Shown here: positions 33,680 to 44,200 of the stretch, one piece after another | Numbering within the stretch: position 1 is the first letter of the stretch | Layout of the letters: each line of letters opens with the position of its first letter | From: JACMNW01 sp031406155 | Lineage (GTDB): Bacteria; Pseudomonadota; Alphaproteobacteria; Rhodobacterales; Rhodobacteraceae | Length of the DNA stretch: 64,000 nucleotides | Assembly: GCA_031406155.1 (NCBI GenBank) | Contig: JANOGW010000045.1 | Location: 20,166 to 84,165, forward strand | Direction of reading: 5' to 3' | Program-made: the position numbers and the translations under genes | Notes under the pieces: model-generated | What the model was told of the DNA's origin: nothing | What the model saw: only the letters and a program-made list of their open reading frames with translations | The model's database searches: none

Positions 33680-35275
33680 ATGGCCCCCCGTGTTCTCGTC
33701 TCTGACGACCTGTCCGAAACCGCCGTCCAGATCTTTCGCGATCGAGGGGTCGAGGTGGACTACCTGCCGACCCTTGGCAAAGACAAGGAAGAGCTTGCCC
33801 GCATCATCGGCGGCTACGATGGTCTGGCGATCCGGTCCGCCACCAAGGTGACTGACAAGCTGCTGGCAAGCGCGACCAACCTCAAGGTCATCGGCCGCGC
33901 GGGCATCGGCGTTGACAATGTCGATATTCCGGCGGCGTCCAAGAAGGGCGTCATCGTGATGAACACGCCCTTTGGCAATTCGATCACTACGGCGGAACAT
34001 GCGATTGCGATGATGTTCGCTGTCGCGCGGCAAATTCCAGAAGCAAATGCCTCAACCCATGCCGGGAAGTGGGAGAAATCGCGCTTCATGGGGGTCGAGC
34101 TGTTCAACAAGACCCTTGGCGTCATCGGGGCGGGCAATATCGGTGGCATCGTGTGCAACCGCGCGATTGGCCTGCATATGAAGGTGGTGGCCTATGATCC
34201 CTTCCTGTCGGACGAACGGGCGAAAACCCTTGGCGTCACCAAGGTTGACCTTAATGAATTGCTGTACCGCGCCGATTTCATCACCCTGCATGTGCCGCTG
34301 ACCGACAAGACCCGTAATATTCTGAGCCGTGAGAATCTTGCCAAGACCAAGAAAGGCGTGCGCATCATCAACTGCGCCCGCGGTGGGTTGATCGACGAGG
34401 CGGCGCTGGTCGAGGCGCTGAAATCGGGTCATGTGGCGGGTGCGGCACTTGACGTGTTCGAGGTGGAACCCGCCACCGAAAACCCGCTGTTCAATCTGCC
34501 CAATGTCGTCAGCACACCGCATCTGGGTGCCGCCACCACTGAGGCGCAAGAAAACGTCGCCCTTCAGGTGGCTGAACAGATGTCGGATTACCTGCTCACC
34601 GGTGCCGTGCAGAACGCGCTGAACATGCCGAATGTCACGGCAGAAGAGGCCGCCGTCATGGGCCCGTGGATCAAGTTAGCCTCGCATCTTGGGGCCTTCA
34701 TTGGCCAGATGACGGATGAGCCGATCAAGGCGATCAACATTCTTTATGACGGTGCGGTCGCGGACATGAACCTTGCAGCACTCAATTCCGCCGTGATCGC
34801 CGGGGTCATGAAAACTGCCAACCCGGATGTCAATCTGGTATCCGCGCCGGTTGTTGCCAAAGAACGCGGTATCCAGATTTCCACCACACGGCAGGAAAAA
34901 ACCGGCGTGTTCGATGCTTATGTCAAAGTCACGATGGTGACCGACAAACGCGAACGATCCATCGCTGGCACCTGCTTTTCGGATGGCAAGCCGCGCTTCA
35001 TTCAGATCAAAGGCATCAACATCGATGCCGAGATCGGCCGTCACATGCTCTACACAACCAACGAAGACGTGCCGGGCATCATCGGCCTTCTTGGCATGAC
35101 CATGGGCAAGAACGGCGTCAACATCGCAAACTTCACCCTCGGGCGGTCTGGTGTCGGGCAAGAGGCGATCGCCATTCTTTACCTCGATCAGGCGATTGAC
35201 CCCAAGGTTGTTGACACGCTGGAATCAACCGGCCTGTTCTCGCAGGTCAAAGCGTTGCAGTTTGATGTGGCCTGA
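33680..35275 (+). CDS. serA: D-3-phosphoglycerate dehydrogenase SerA
   Basis: The 531-residue enzyme catalyses the first step of serine synthesis. It is the long form with a D-isomer dehydrogenase core (NAD-binding GVIGAGNIGGIVCNRA near residue 150; active-site His in STPHLGAATTEAQ), an intervening domain, and a C-terminal ACT domain (VPGIIGLLGMTMGKNGVNIANF) that usually mediates serine feedback. The start is ATG 33680. A GC-rich stem with TTTT lies 38 bases downstream. Confidence 0.97.
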   Translation: MAPRVLVSDDLSETAVQIFRDRGVEVDYLPTLGKDKEELARIIGGYDGLAIRSATKVTDKLLASATNLKVIGRAGIGVDNVDIPAASKKGVIVMNTPFGNSITTAEHAIAMMFAVARQIPEANASTHAGKWEKSRFMGVELFNKTLGVIGAGNIGGIVCNRAIGLHMKVVAYDPFLSDERAKTLGVTKVDLNELLYRADFITLHVPLTDKTRNILSRENLAKTKKGVRIINCARGGLIDEAALVEALKSGHVAGAALDVFEVEPATENPLFNLPNVVSTPHLGAATTEAQENVALQVAEQMSDYLLTGAVQNALNMPNVTAEEAAVMGPWIKLASHLGAFIGQMTDEPIKAINILYDGAVADMNLAALNSAVIAGVMKTANPDVNLVSAPVVAKERGIQISTTRQEKTGVFDAYVKVTMVTDKRERSIAGTCFSDGKPRFIQIKGINIDAEIGRHMLYTTNEDVPGIIGLLGMTMGKNGVNIANFTLGRSGVGQEAIAILYLDQAIDPKVVDTLESTGLFSQVKALQFDVA

Positions 35276-35313
35276 CCCTTACGCTTTCATTTTGGCACAA
35301 GTATCCCGGGGGT

Positions 35314-35335
35314 GCGGGGGCTGGCCCCCGCTTTT
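35314..35335 (+). terminator. Probable intrinsic terminator after serA
   Basis: GCGGGGGC (35314-35321) and GCCCCCGC (35324-35331) form an 8-bp stem followed by TTTT. The segment CCCGGGGGTGCGGGGGC-type DNA is also a common intergenic element in this bacterial order, so it may be both. Confidence 0.6.
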
Positions 35336-35358
35336 CCAACTGATCAAAGGTTCAGAAA

Positions 35359-36099
35359 ATGCGCAGCTACGCCATCGGCGACATCCACGGCCATCTTGAT
35401 CTGCTGGTCGATCTGCACGACCGCATCGCGGTCGATGCCAGAGAAAACGGCGCCGAAGACGCGCCGATCGTGCATGTGGGTGATCTGGTTGATCGCGGGC
35501 CAGACAGCAGGGGCGTCATCGAATATCTGTGGGCCGGCATCGCGGGTGGCAAGAACTGGGTCGTGCTGAAAGGCAATCACGACCGGATGTTCGCGGGCTT
35601 TCTTTCCGATATCAAGTATCAGGACGAAGGCCTCCGTTCTGATCTGGGCTATCTGCACTACAAGATTGGCGGCGGCCAGACGCTGGCGTCTTATGGCATC
35701 AAAAGTGCTGCCGACCGCCGCCTGGCCCCGGTGCATGCAGAGGCGTTGGCCGCCGTTCCACAGTCACATCGCGATTTCCTGGAAACCCTACCAACGTTTC
35801 ATGTGCGCGGGCATGCTGTGTTCGTGCATGCGGGCATTCGCCCCGGTGTGGCACTGGACCAGCAGACAGAGACCGATCTGGTTTGGATCCGGTCACCGTT
35901 TCTTGAGGATACCCGCAGTCATGGCCCGCTGATCGTGCATGGTCACACGGCAATTGACCGGCCCCGGCATTACGGCAATCGGCTGAACATCGACAGCGGC
36001 GCCGCTTACGGAGGCCCTCTAAGCGCCGTGGCCATTGAAGGTCGTGACGTTTTTCATCTGGCTTATGATGGCAGGATGCCGGTGGCGCACGAAGTCTGA
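35359..36099 (+). CDS. Calcineurin-like metallophosphoesterase (serine/threonine phosphatase type)
   Basis: The 246-residue protein has the full metallophosphoesterase motif set: YAIGDIHGHLDLL (DxH), VHVGDLVDRGPDS (GDxxDRG), VVLKGNHDRM (GNHD), AVFVHAGIRPGV and PLIVHGHTAID (GHT). This resembles bacterial PrpA-like or ApaH-like phosphatases. The physiological substrate (phosphoprotein or dinucleoside polyphosphate) cannot be told from the sequence. No signal peptide. Confidence 0.92.
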   Translation: MRSYAIGDIHGHLDLLVDLHDRIAVDARENGAEDAPIVHVGDLVDRGPDSRGVIEYLWAGIAGGKNWVVLKGNHDRMFAGFLSDIKYQDEGLRSDLGYLHYKIGGGQTLASYGIKSAADRRLAPVHAEALAAVPQSHRDFLETLPTFHVRGHAVFVHAGIRPGVALDQQTETDLVWIRSPFLEDTRSHGPLIVHGHTAIDRPRHYGNRLNIDSGAAYGGPLSAVAIEGRDVFHLAYDGRMPVAHEV

Positions 36100-36135
36100 G
36101 GCAGGTCGGGCGGTGCAGCGTCCGGCTGAAAAGGT

Positions 36136-37401
36136 TCAGCTGGATCGTCCCGCGCCGACCGGGTCGTCATGGGCCGCAATCAGACGCCCGCTGCACGCAC
36201 CAAACCCGATGCGATAGCCTTGCCCGATCGCCGCGCCACGCAGTGTGACCGTGTCGCCATCCTCGATGAAACTGCGCGCATCGCCCGCAATCTCTAGGGG
36301 TTCCTTGCCACCCCATGACAGTTCCAGCAGGCTGCCGCGACTGTCTTTGCCGGGCCCCGAAATGGTGCCGGACCCCAGTAGATCGCCCACATTCATGCCG
36401 CAGCCACTGGTGGTGTGGTGGCACAATTGCTGTGGGGCGGAATAGTACATTTCCGCATAATTGGTCCGGCTGACAATGGTTTCCACGCCGCCATCCGGCG
36501 TCAGGCCAACCTCAAGGGCGATGTCGTAAAGCATCGGCCCAGGTTCGACCAGATAGGGCAGCAGCGGCACCTCGCGTGCCGGGGTTGCTGTGCGAAACGG
36601 CTCGAGTGCCGCCTTCATCACGATCCAGGGCGAAATGGTGGTTGCCGTCGCCTTGGCCTGAAACGGCCCAAGTGGTTGAGATTCCCAAGCCTGAATATCG
36701 CGCGCCGACCAGTCGTTCAGCAGCACATAGCCAAAGATCATCGCATCGGCAGCCGCCACCGACACCATGCCTTCGGAGGATTGTCCGACGACGGCCCCCA
36801 GTTCAAGCTCGAAATCAAACCGCCGGGACGGTGCAAAATGCGGCACCGCTTCACCCGCCGGTTTCAGTTGCCCCCACGGCCGGCGCACCTCGGTTCCCGA
36901 CACCACGACAGACGACGCGCGGCCGTTATATCCGATAGGAATATGCAGCCAGTTTGGCGGCAAGGCGTTTGCAGGGTCGCGGAACATCGTGCCGACATTG
37001 GTCGCGTGATGCCTGCCTGCATAAAAGTCGGTATATTCCGAAATGAGGAACGGCATGTGCAACCGGGTGCTCGCCATCGGCACCAGATGGTCCTCCAGCA
37101 GCCAGCGTTTTGACGACCCTTCCACCAGAAACGCCGTCACGTCCTTGCGCAACAATGCCCAGACGTCGGGCCCCTGATCCATCAGTTCGTTCCAGAACGG
37201 CACGTCGAATACGGGCTGATCGGCAAGCGTCAGCAGCCCTTCCGCCTCCAGCGAGGTCAGATCGAGGATGAAATCCCCGATTGCCATGCCACATCGCGGG
37301 TCTTCGTCACCGACCGAAAACACGCCGCACGGCAGGTTGTTCAGCGGGAAATCCGTGGTCGCGCTGTTCGCGCTTGTCACCCAGCTTCTGATCAGGCTCA
37401 C
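36136..37401 (-). CDS. fahA: Fumarylacetoacetase
   Basis: The 421-residue enzyme hydrolyses fumarylacetoacetate to fumarate and acetoacetate, ending tyrosine/homogentisate breakdown. Conserved blocks are SEYTDFYAGRHHATNVGTMFRD (catalytic His), HIPIGYNGRASSVVVSGT, FDFELELGAVVG and LNDWSARDIQAWESQPLGPFQAK. The start is the GTG at 37401 (SLIRSWVTSA), with GGAG upstream; the nearby ATG is out of frame. Other homogentisate genes are not in the window. Confidence 0.95.
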   Translation of the reverse strand: MSLIRSWVTSANSATTDFPLNNLPCGVFSVGDEDPRCGMAIGDFILDLTSLEAEGLLTLADQPVFDVPFWNELMDQGPDVWALLRKDVTAFLVEGSSKRWLLEDHLVPMASTRLHMPFLISEYTDFYAGRHHATNVGTMFRDPANALPPNWLHIPIGYNGRASSVVVSGTEVRRPWGQLKPAGEAVPHFAPSRRFDFELELGAVVGQSSEGMVSVAAADAMIFGYVLLNDWSARDIQAWESQPLGPFQAKATATTISPWIVMKAALEPFRTATPAREVPLLPYLVEPGPMLYDIALEVGLTPDGGVETIVSRTNYAEMYYSAPQQLCHHTTSGCGMNVGDLLGSGTISGPGKDSRGSLLELSWGGKEPLEIAGDARSFIEDGDTVTLRGAAIGQGYRIGFGACSGRLIAAHDDPVGAGRSS

Positions 37402-37553
37402 GGGGGGTACTCCATTCCATCGGCATCACGTCTCACCGGGTCGCTCCGGACCTGCGATGTTTGCGCAGGCCAGGCTGCGGACGTAAAGCCCAGATTGCAG
37501 CCAAGGCCGAATCGCGTGCCCCAGTACGCATGTTTGACGACACTGGTGGGCGA

Positions 37554-37907
37554 TCACGCCGCGACGATCACGGTGAAGCCGCCCCAGATCATGCGCTTGC
37601 CATCGACGGGCACGCTTTGCATGATCTCTTCCATCTTGCCATCGGCCATCACGCGGGCCATCACGCCGTCACGGTGCGCGCGGTCGCGGTAGGTGATATG
37701 GGCGCAGACCACCACTTCGTCCGGCGTCATCTGCACGGATCGCGGAAAGGATGTGACCTCGCCCATCGGGGCGTCATCGGCCACAGCCTCGGTCACCGAC
37801 AGCGCGCCGTGGTGCAGCCACAGAGCAGCACTTTCAGTGGCAATCTTGCGGTAGTCATCGATCTTGTCCGCCTGAACCGGCAAGATGTAATAGTCGATAT
37901 AGGCCAT
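37554..37907 (-). CDS. DUF1428 family protein
   Basis: The 117-residue protein MAYIDYYILPVQADKIDDYRKIA... matches DUF1428, a small dimeric alpha/beta-barrel (ferredoxin-like) family. It has typical SFPRSVQMTPDEVVVCAHITYRDRAHRD and a terminal DGKRMIWGGFTVIV. The role is unknown. It lies about 150 bases upstream of fahA on the same strand but without coupling. Confidence 0.88.
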   Translation of the reverse strand: MAYIDYYILPVQADKIDDYRKIATESAALWLHHGALSVTEAVADDAPMGEVTSFPRSVQMTPDEVVVCAHITYRDRAHRDGVMARVMADGKMEEIMQSVPVDGKRMIWGGFTVIVAA

Positions 37908-38006
37908 GTCCGTCCTCCCCGCAGTGTCAAAGGTCATGTGCCCGACCATAGCAGCATTGGCCGCCTTTTCACCCCTCTTCGGGGCTTTGTGGCGGCCGCA
38001 GTCACG

Positions 38007-39107
38007 CTATCTGTTCATCGACCGCAAGGCGGCAAGTGCGGCCAGCGTCACCAGACCTGCGACGCCCGCAATGATCCAGAAGAACCCCCGGCTGCCCATA
38101 TCGGCCATGACCCAGCTTATCAGCACAGGCGACGCGATGCCGCCTACCAGACCGGCGGCAATGATCGTGGCAGGCACGCGGGTGTCGGTGCCCATCTTGC
38201 GCGATGCAGTCACGTAGAAGCTGGGGAAAAACAAGCCGGTGCTGGCACCCATTGCCACAAAACAGATGGCAGGGCTGACCACTGCACCACCCAGTGCCAC
38301 CAGCGCCACGGCGGCCATCGCACCGGCGTAAAGGGTAAAGGATGCAATGTACCGGGCCGCGAAAACCAGAACAATCCGCGCCACAAGGAACGCCGAAAAG
38401 AACATCGACAACAGCCGTGCTGCATCCGCCTCTGTCTCACCTGCGCTGATCAGCGCGGTCGGGCCAAGCCCGATCAGGCAGGCCTCCAGCCCGATGGCGA
38501 CCATGCCAAAGCCCAGAATGCCCCAGTGTATCTTGTGGGGTACTGATATCACTGTGGTTTCAGCGCCGGTTCTGCCCGCCGCACCGGCGCAAAGGCTGAT
38601 GGCAGCACAGCAGACAGCGACCAGCCCGAATGTCATGGACGGCGATGATCCGAGTGCCACGAAAACCAGCGGCGCGCCAATCGCGCCAAGGCTGAACACG
38701 GCATTCAGCAGGCTGAGCATCGACGGCCCCCTGTCGCCAAACGCCGCCAGAACGCGCGGGTTGAAGACCACTGTGGCGCAGCCGTAGCCCGCGCCGAATA
38801 TCACCGCCCCTTCGACAGTGCCCCACCAGCCGGGTGTCGATGCGATCAGGGCAGCACCCGCCGCCATCAGCCCAAGTGCGATGCGCGGCGTGATGGCGGC
38901 ACCAAGGCGGAACATGCCGGCGACGCCGATCATGCAGCCAATCCAATGCGCCGACACCAGCCAGCCGGCTTGTGTCTCGGAAAGATTCAGATCGCGCGCG
39001 AAGGCCGGCAGGGCGGGGCCGTAAAGCGATTGCCCGGCGCCCATCAGCACAAAGCTGAACAGCCCGGCGATCAGCAGGGCAGCATGGGTCTTGATCAGGG
39101 CATTCAT
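38007..39107 (-). CDS. Major facilitator superfamily transporter
   Basis: The 366-residue protein has about twelve hydrophobic segments, the first GLFSFVLMGAGQSLYGPALP. The loop after the second helix is short (MFRLGAAITPRIALG). The length and spacing fit an MFS drug/metabolite carrier. The substrate is not inferable. It is on the same strand as pbpC, 58 bases downstream of it. Confidence 0.85.
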   Translation of the reverse strand: MNALIKTHAALLIAGLFSFVLMGAGQSLYGPALPAFARDLNLSETQAGWLVSAHWIGCMIGVAGMFRLGAAITPRIALGLMAAGAALIASTPGWWGTVEGAVIFGAGYGCATVVFNPRVLAAFGDRGPSMLSLLNAVFSLGAIGAPLVFVALGSSPSMTFGLVAVCCAAISLCAGAAGRTGAETTVISVPHKIHWGILGFGMVAIGLEACLIGLGPTALISAGETEADAARLLSMFFSAFLVARIVLVFAARYIASFTLYAGAMAAVALVALGGAVVSPAICFVAMGASTGLFFPSFYVTASRKMGTDTRVPATIIAAGLVGGIASPVLISWVMADMGSRGFFWIIAGVAGLVTLAALAALRSMNR

Positions 39108-39165
39108 GCGGGGCGTCTCCGGCCATGGTCGGCCTCATGGCGTATCCAGTGTGGTGCGGGCGGCG

Positions 39166-41205
39166 TCAATGGACCCGGACGGTTACCAGCGCGGATTGCC
39201 CGCCCGCATCAATCACCGACAGGGTCACAAAGCCCGGTCCGGGCAAGGCCAGCATGGTTTCACGTGCGCCAGATGACACCGCCAATGGAACGCCGTCTGC
39301 CAGCCAAGTGAAGGGCGCATCGCCGCCGCGCACGCGCACAAGCAGGCCTTGGGGCAGCAATTCGACCTCTGCCCCGTCTGGCGGGAAAGCGACCACGGGT
39401 GCATCCACAGCCGCCTCGAATGCCGCAGACCTTGATCGAAATTTCTGCAAAGGCAGCGGCAATTGCGCGTTGGCGACAAGCAGGGTTGCGGCGGGGGCAG
39501 GGGGCTGCGGGGCAAGCGCCGGTTTCAACCGGGCGAAGGCCTGAAACAGCGCAGGGGCGGCAAGATCTGCGCCAAACGCCCCCGGCACGGGTGTGCCATC
39601 AGGCCGACCCAGCCAGATGCCCACCACATGCTGGCCGTCAAACCCGATCGCCCAGGCATCGCGGTGGCCATAGCTGGTGCCCGTCTTGTAGGCCAGCCGG
39701 TTCGCCGGTGCCCCCGGTGGCGGGGCCAGCCCGGCCAGAATATCGCCCACCTGCCATGCAGCACTGTCAGACAGCACCCGCGCGCCTGCAAGCCGTTCGC
39801 CGTCCATCAGATGCGTCAATGGCAGGCTGACCCCACCACGCGCAATCGCGGCGTACAACTGCACCATATCTTCCAGCGTGACGCCAAGACCGCCCAGTGC
39901 GATGGCCAGCCCCGGTTGACCACCCGGCAATTCAGGCTTCACCCCGGCGCGGCGCAGGGCGGCCAGCAGTTTGGCAGGCCCAAGTGCCTCTGTCAGCGCC
40001 ACGACGGGGATGTTCAGCGATTGCTGCAAAGCCTCACGCGCCCGGATCGTGCCGCGAAACAGCTTGTCGAAGTTTTGCGGGGCATAGGTGCCAAAAACTG
40101 TGGGGCGGTCTTCCATCAGCGTTTCGGGATGCGCCAAGCCTTCGTCAAAGGCCAACCCGTAGACCAGCGGCTTGAGCGTCGATCCGGGTGATCGCACCGC
40201 CCGCGTCATATCAATGAAGCCCTGCCGCGCATCGGCCTGATAGGCACTTGATCCGACTGAAGCCAAAATCTCGCCAGACTGGTGATCCGCCACGACCATC
40301 GCCACTTGCAACCGCTCACCATGGCTTGCGACGATATCGCGGGCCAAGGCCTCCAGCTGGCGCTGCAGGGTCGCATCTATCGCCAAACGGTGGACGCCAA
40401 CTTGCGGGGCTTCGGCCAAGACGCGGTCAGCCAGATGCGGGGCAAGTGCGGGGAAAGCGCGCCTTTGGTGCGGCACGGCTTCGGTGCGCGCCGCCTGTGC
40501 TTGATCGGCGTCGATGATGCCTGCACCAACAGCGCGGTCCAACACGCGCGCTCGTGCAGCCTCGGCCACTTCGGGGTGGCGGTCGGGTCGGCGGGCTTCG
40601 GGTGATTGCGGGATGCCGACCAGCAGGGCAGCCTCGGCAGGCGTCAGGCGGCGCGGTTCTTTGCCGAAATACGATAACGTCGCCGCGCGCAGCCCTTCCA
40701 GATTGCCACCGTACGGGGCCAGATGCAGATACAGCTGCAAAATCTGATCCTTGCTCAAGCGCCGTTCCAGCGCCAGTGCCACCCTGATCTGGCGCAGCTT
40801 GCCCGCCACGCGGCCTGTGCCGCTTTCCTCCAGCAACCGCGCCACTTGCATGGTCAACGTCGACCCGCCCGACACCACGCGGCCATTCCAGACAGCCTGT
40901 GCTATTGCCCGTGCCATTGCGCGCAAGTCCACCCCGCCATGGTCAAGGAACCGCTTATCCTCGAAGGCCAGCAGCATTGCCACATAGGCGGGGTCTACTG
41001 CCGTAGGGTCTACTGCCAGCCGCCAGCGACCGTCGGCAACGGTATAGGCGCGCAGCAGGGTGCCGTGCCTGTCCAACACCTCGACCGAGGTTTCCAGCGC
41101 CAAGGGTGGCATAACCGTTGCCGCGACCCAATCATCGCCTGCATCCCGTGCCATGGCGGCAAGCCAAAGGCCAGCCGCCAGAGCAAAAGTCGGCCAGGCG
41201 CGCAT
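39166..41205 (-). CDS. pbpC: Penicillin-binding protein 1C
   Basis: The 679-residue bifunctional peptidoglycan synthase has an N-terminal membrane anchor. The glycosyltransferase-51 motifs are FEDKRFLDHGGVD and VVSGGSTLTMQVARLLE. The transpeptidase has SPGSTLKPLVYG (SxxK), QQSLNIPV (SxN) and YKTGTSYGHRDAW (KTGT). A C-terminal PBP1C-specific domain (~90 residues) ends the protein. The start overlaps the stop of the alpha-2-macroglobulin gene by one base, the same pairing as yfhM-pbpC in E. coli. Confidence 0.96.
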   Translation of the reverse strand: MRAWPTFALAAGLWLAAMARDAGDDWVAATVMPPLALETSVEVLDRHGTLLRAYTVADGRWRLAVDPTAVDPAYVAMLLAFEDKRFLDHGGVDLRAMARAIAQAVWNGRVVSGGSTLTMQVARLLEESGTGRVAGKLRQIRVALALERRLSKDQILQLYLHLAPYGGNLEGLRAATLSYFGKEPRRLTPAEAALLVGIPQSPEARRPDRHPEVAEAARARVLDRAVGAGIIDADQAQAARTEAVPHQRRAFPALAPHLADRVLAEAPQVGVHRLAIDATLQRQLEALARDIVASHGERLQVAMVVADHQSGEILASVGSSAYQADARQGFIDMTRAVRSPGSTLKPLVYGLAFDEGLAHPETLMEDRPTVFGTYAPQNFDKLFRGTIRAREALQQSLNIPVVALTEALGPAKLLAALRRAGVKPELPGGQPGLAIALGGLGVTLEDMVQLYAAIARGGVSLPLTHLMDGERLAGARVLSDSAAWQVGDILAGLAPPPGAPANRLAYKTGTSYGHRDAWAIGFDGQHVVGIWLGRPDGTPVPGAFGADLAAPALFQAFARLKPALAPQPPAPAATLLVANAQLPLPLQKFRSRSAAFEAAVDAPVVAFPPDGAEVELLPQGLLVRVRGGDAPFTWLADGVPLAVSSGARETMLALPGPGFVTLSVIDAGGQSALVTVRVH

Positions 41206-44200
41206 CACTCGGCGATAGTGATTTGGCTCGCATCGCTGCGTGCCCGAAGGTCGGGGCGGTACATGTCCTCGACCGAAGCTGCCGGATGGTGGAAGGTACC
41301 CGGTGAGACGGCACGCACGATATAGGCCAGCCGGAAGGTTTCCGCGCCAAAGCGGTCGATCGCGGTCAAGAACCGGTCTTGCCGGAACTCGCTGTGTGCC
41401 ACGTCCGATTCCAATCCCAGCCAATTCAGATTGGCCAACGATCCACCGGTGATCAGGTTCGGGTTGTCAATCTCGAACCCGGCTGGCAGCGGATCACTGA
41501 CCATAAGGCGCGCCTCGCCACGACCGAAGGGTGTTACCTCCAGCACTGTCACCAACCTTGTCCCCACTTTCAGGCCGTCTAAAGATGCCGCTTCGCCGTC
41601 CAGCGTGTAATAGCTGCGCGAGATGGCATACCCGTTGCCGCCTGCGGGTTCCGGTACCGACGGCACGCCGTAGGTAGTGACGGTTAGCGTTGTGTTGGCG
41701 CCTGATCCATTGGCCACCACCATCGGGGCAGCAGCACTGTCCAGCACCCGCACCAAAGGCCCGGTCATTGCCGCACCATCAATTGTGATGCCATCAACCC
41801 CCGGCCCGTCGATCAGCGCGTTTGCCGCCAGCAAAGCCCATGTCGCCTCTTGCGTTGACAGCACATTGCCCGCTGTGGCGATACGGTTGGTCAGCGCCTC
41901 TCGGTCGATCGCAGTTGACCCCGCCTCCACTGCCAGCGTTAGAACCGCCGCCGCATCGCGGTAATTGGTGCCGTAGTCGGCCCGGAAAATCTGTTCGACT
42001 TCCGGCCCCGACAGCGCGTCCATGCGCACACTTGCCCTGCGGAACATCGCATCGGCGCGCACTTGATCGCCGTAGCTGGCAAGGGCAGCCCCAAGCTGGG
42101 CTTGTGCGATTGGCGTGGCAAAAGCATCGCCCTTCACATCGGCATAGTAGCGCAAATCGCCAACCGCTGCTGCGCCTTCGCGTGCCAGAACCATCAATGC
42201 ATAGGCAAGCGCTTCACCGCCATTATCGAAATCGGCTTGGTAATTCACCTGATTGCGCAGGTTATCCAAGGCCTGACGGAACGCGATGTCAGGCACCGCA
42301 AAATCACGCGCCTTTGCCCGGCTTAGGAAATCGGTGACGAAAGCATCCAGCCAGAAATCACCCGAGCTTGGCCCCCAAAGACCAAAGCCGCCTGATGACG
42401 ATTGGTTGGTCAGCACCTCTGCCACCGCCTGTTCAACCCGCGCTCGGATGTTGTCAGCACCCTTCAAATGCATGGCTTGGGCCACTTCGTCAAAGTAGAT
42501 CAGCGGCAGCGCCTTCGAGGTGATTTGTTCGGTGCAGCCATAGGGATAGCGATCCAGTGCCGCCAACAGCCCCGGCGCGTTCAGCCGGGCAATCGGGCCG
42601 ATGGCCAGCGTGGCTTTCGCACTGCCGGGGACTAGCCCGGTAAACGCCGCCTGATCAAAGTTGAAGCTCTGCCCCACCGCCAGATCAAGCCGCGTGGTGC
42701 GGGCAATTTCCGGGTCGTTCACCTGCACCGGCACTTGCAGCGTCTTTTTCAACTGCTTGCCATCGGGCGTCGTCAGCGCAATATCGATACTGTAAAGCCC
42801 CACATCGGTGGCTTTCACCGGCACCGACAACACCATCTTGCCCTTGTCTGCCAAATCAAACCCTGACGGCACATCGCCCAGTATCAACCCCGTGCCCGAG
42901 ACGTCCAGCCCGATGCGCCCGGATGGCCCGGTGGCATGCACGATCTCCAGCAAGACGCGGCTTTCGTCGCTGGGCGACAAGAAGCGCGGCAGTGATGCGG
43001 TGACCACCACCGGATCACGCACCAGCACTTCAGCAGAGGCTTGGCCTATACCCTTGGACGACCATGCAACGGCCATGACCTTGACCGTACCGTTGAAGGC
43101 GGGCAGATCGAAAGTGGCGCGCGCCAGACCGTCGACGCCAACCTGCACCGGCCCGCTGAAGTAGGCGACCAGTTCTTCGGTGGGGGGCGGTGATTGCAGC
43201 CGCGCCTGCGCACCTGCATCGCCGCCGGACCGAACTTTGCCTTCCGCGCCGTTCAGGCCATCGATAAGACGGCCATAAATGTCACGAATACCGACGCCCA
43301 GTTTGCGCTGGCCGAAGTAGTGATCCGACGGATCGGGCGCTTTGAACCCGGTCAGGTTCAAAATTCCCACGTCAATGGCAGCAATCGTGACGAACGCAGT
43401 ATCGCCTGCCGCGACGCCGTCCACCCGCACAGCCACCTCCATTGGCCCACGCGGAGCGGCCTCCGGTGTGGTTTCAATCGTCGCACTCAACTGCCGTGCG
43501 CCCGGATCAACGCCCGCATGGGTCAGCCCCAACGCCCGCGCGGGGTTGCGGCCAGCGGCCACATCCATCGGGCGCAGAACCGACGCGGTCACATAAACGC
43601 CGGCACCCCATTCGTCGGTCACCGGCAGGTTGATGGTGTTCTCGCCTTCGGTCACTTTGACCGCCTGCATCGCCACCAGGCGGTTCGAAAGCACGGTGAT
43701 CAGCGCTGTGCCCGCCGCACGTGGCACGATGCGCAAGACGGCAGTGTCACCTGCCTTGTAGGCGGGTTTGTCCAATGACAACTCCAGCGTGTCGGGCGTG
43801 GCGGATACATCGGCGGGCGCGTGCCAGCCTGCGTAGAATGTGGTCGAAGTGGCCGCTGGCACGCCATCATTGCGTTCCACCAGCAGTTCATATTCGCCCC
43901 ATGTCACGGCACCGGCAATTTCGGTTGGTGCAGCACCCAGATCAGCAGTGCCTTCGGCAACCACGGACCTGCTGACAACCGGTTCCCAGTTCCAGTTGCC
44001 AAAGCTTTGATACCATTGGTAATCCGTCTGAACCCGGGTCAGTTGCCATGTCACCTTCATCGGAGTGAGCACTTCGTCCGGCCCGACGCCGATCAGGTTG
44101 AACCGCGCCTCATCGCCTTCGCCAACCACGTCTTCAAACAGCGGCTTCACGCCGATCATCGCCTTAGACGGCATCAGCAACTTAGTGATCTGGCGTTCCA

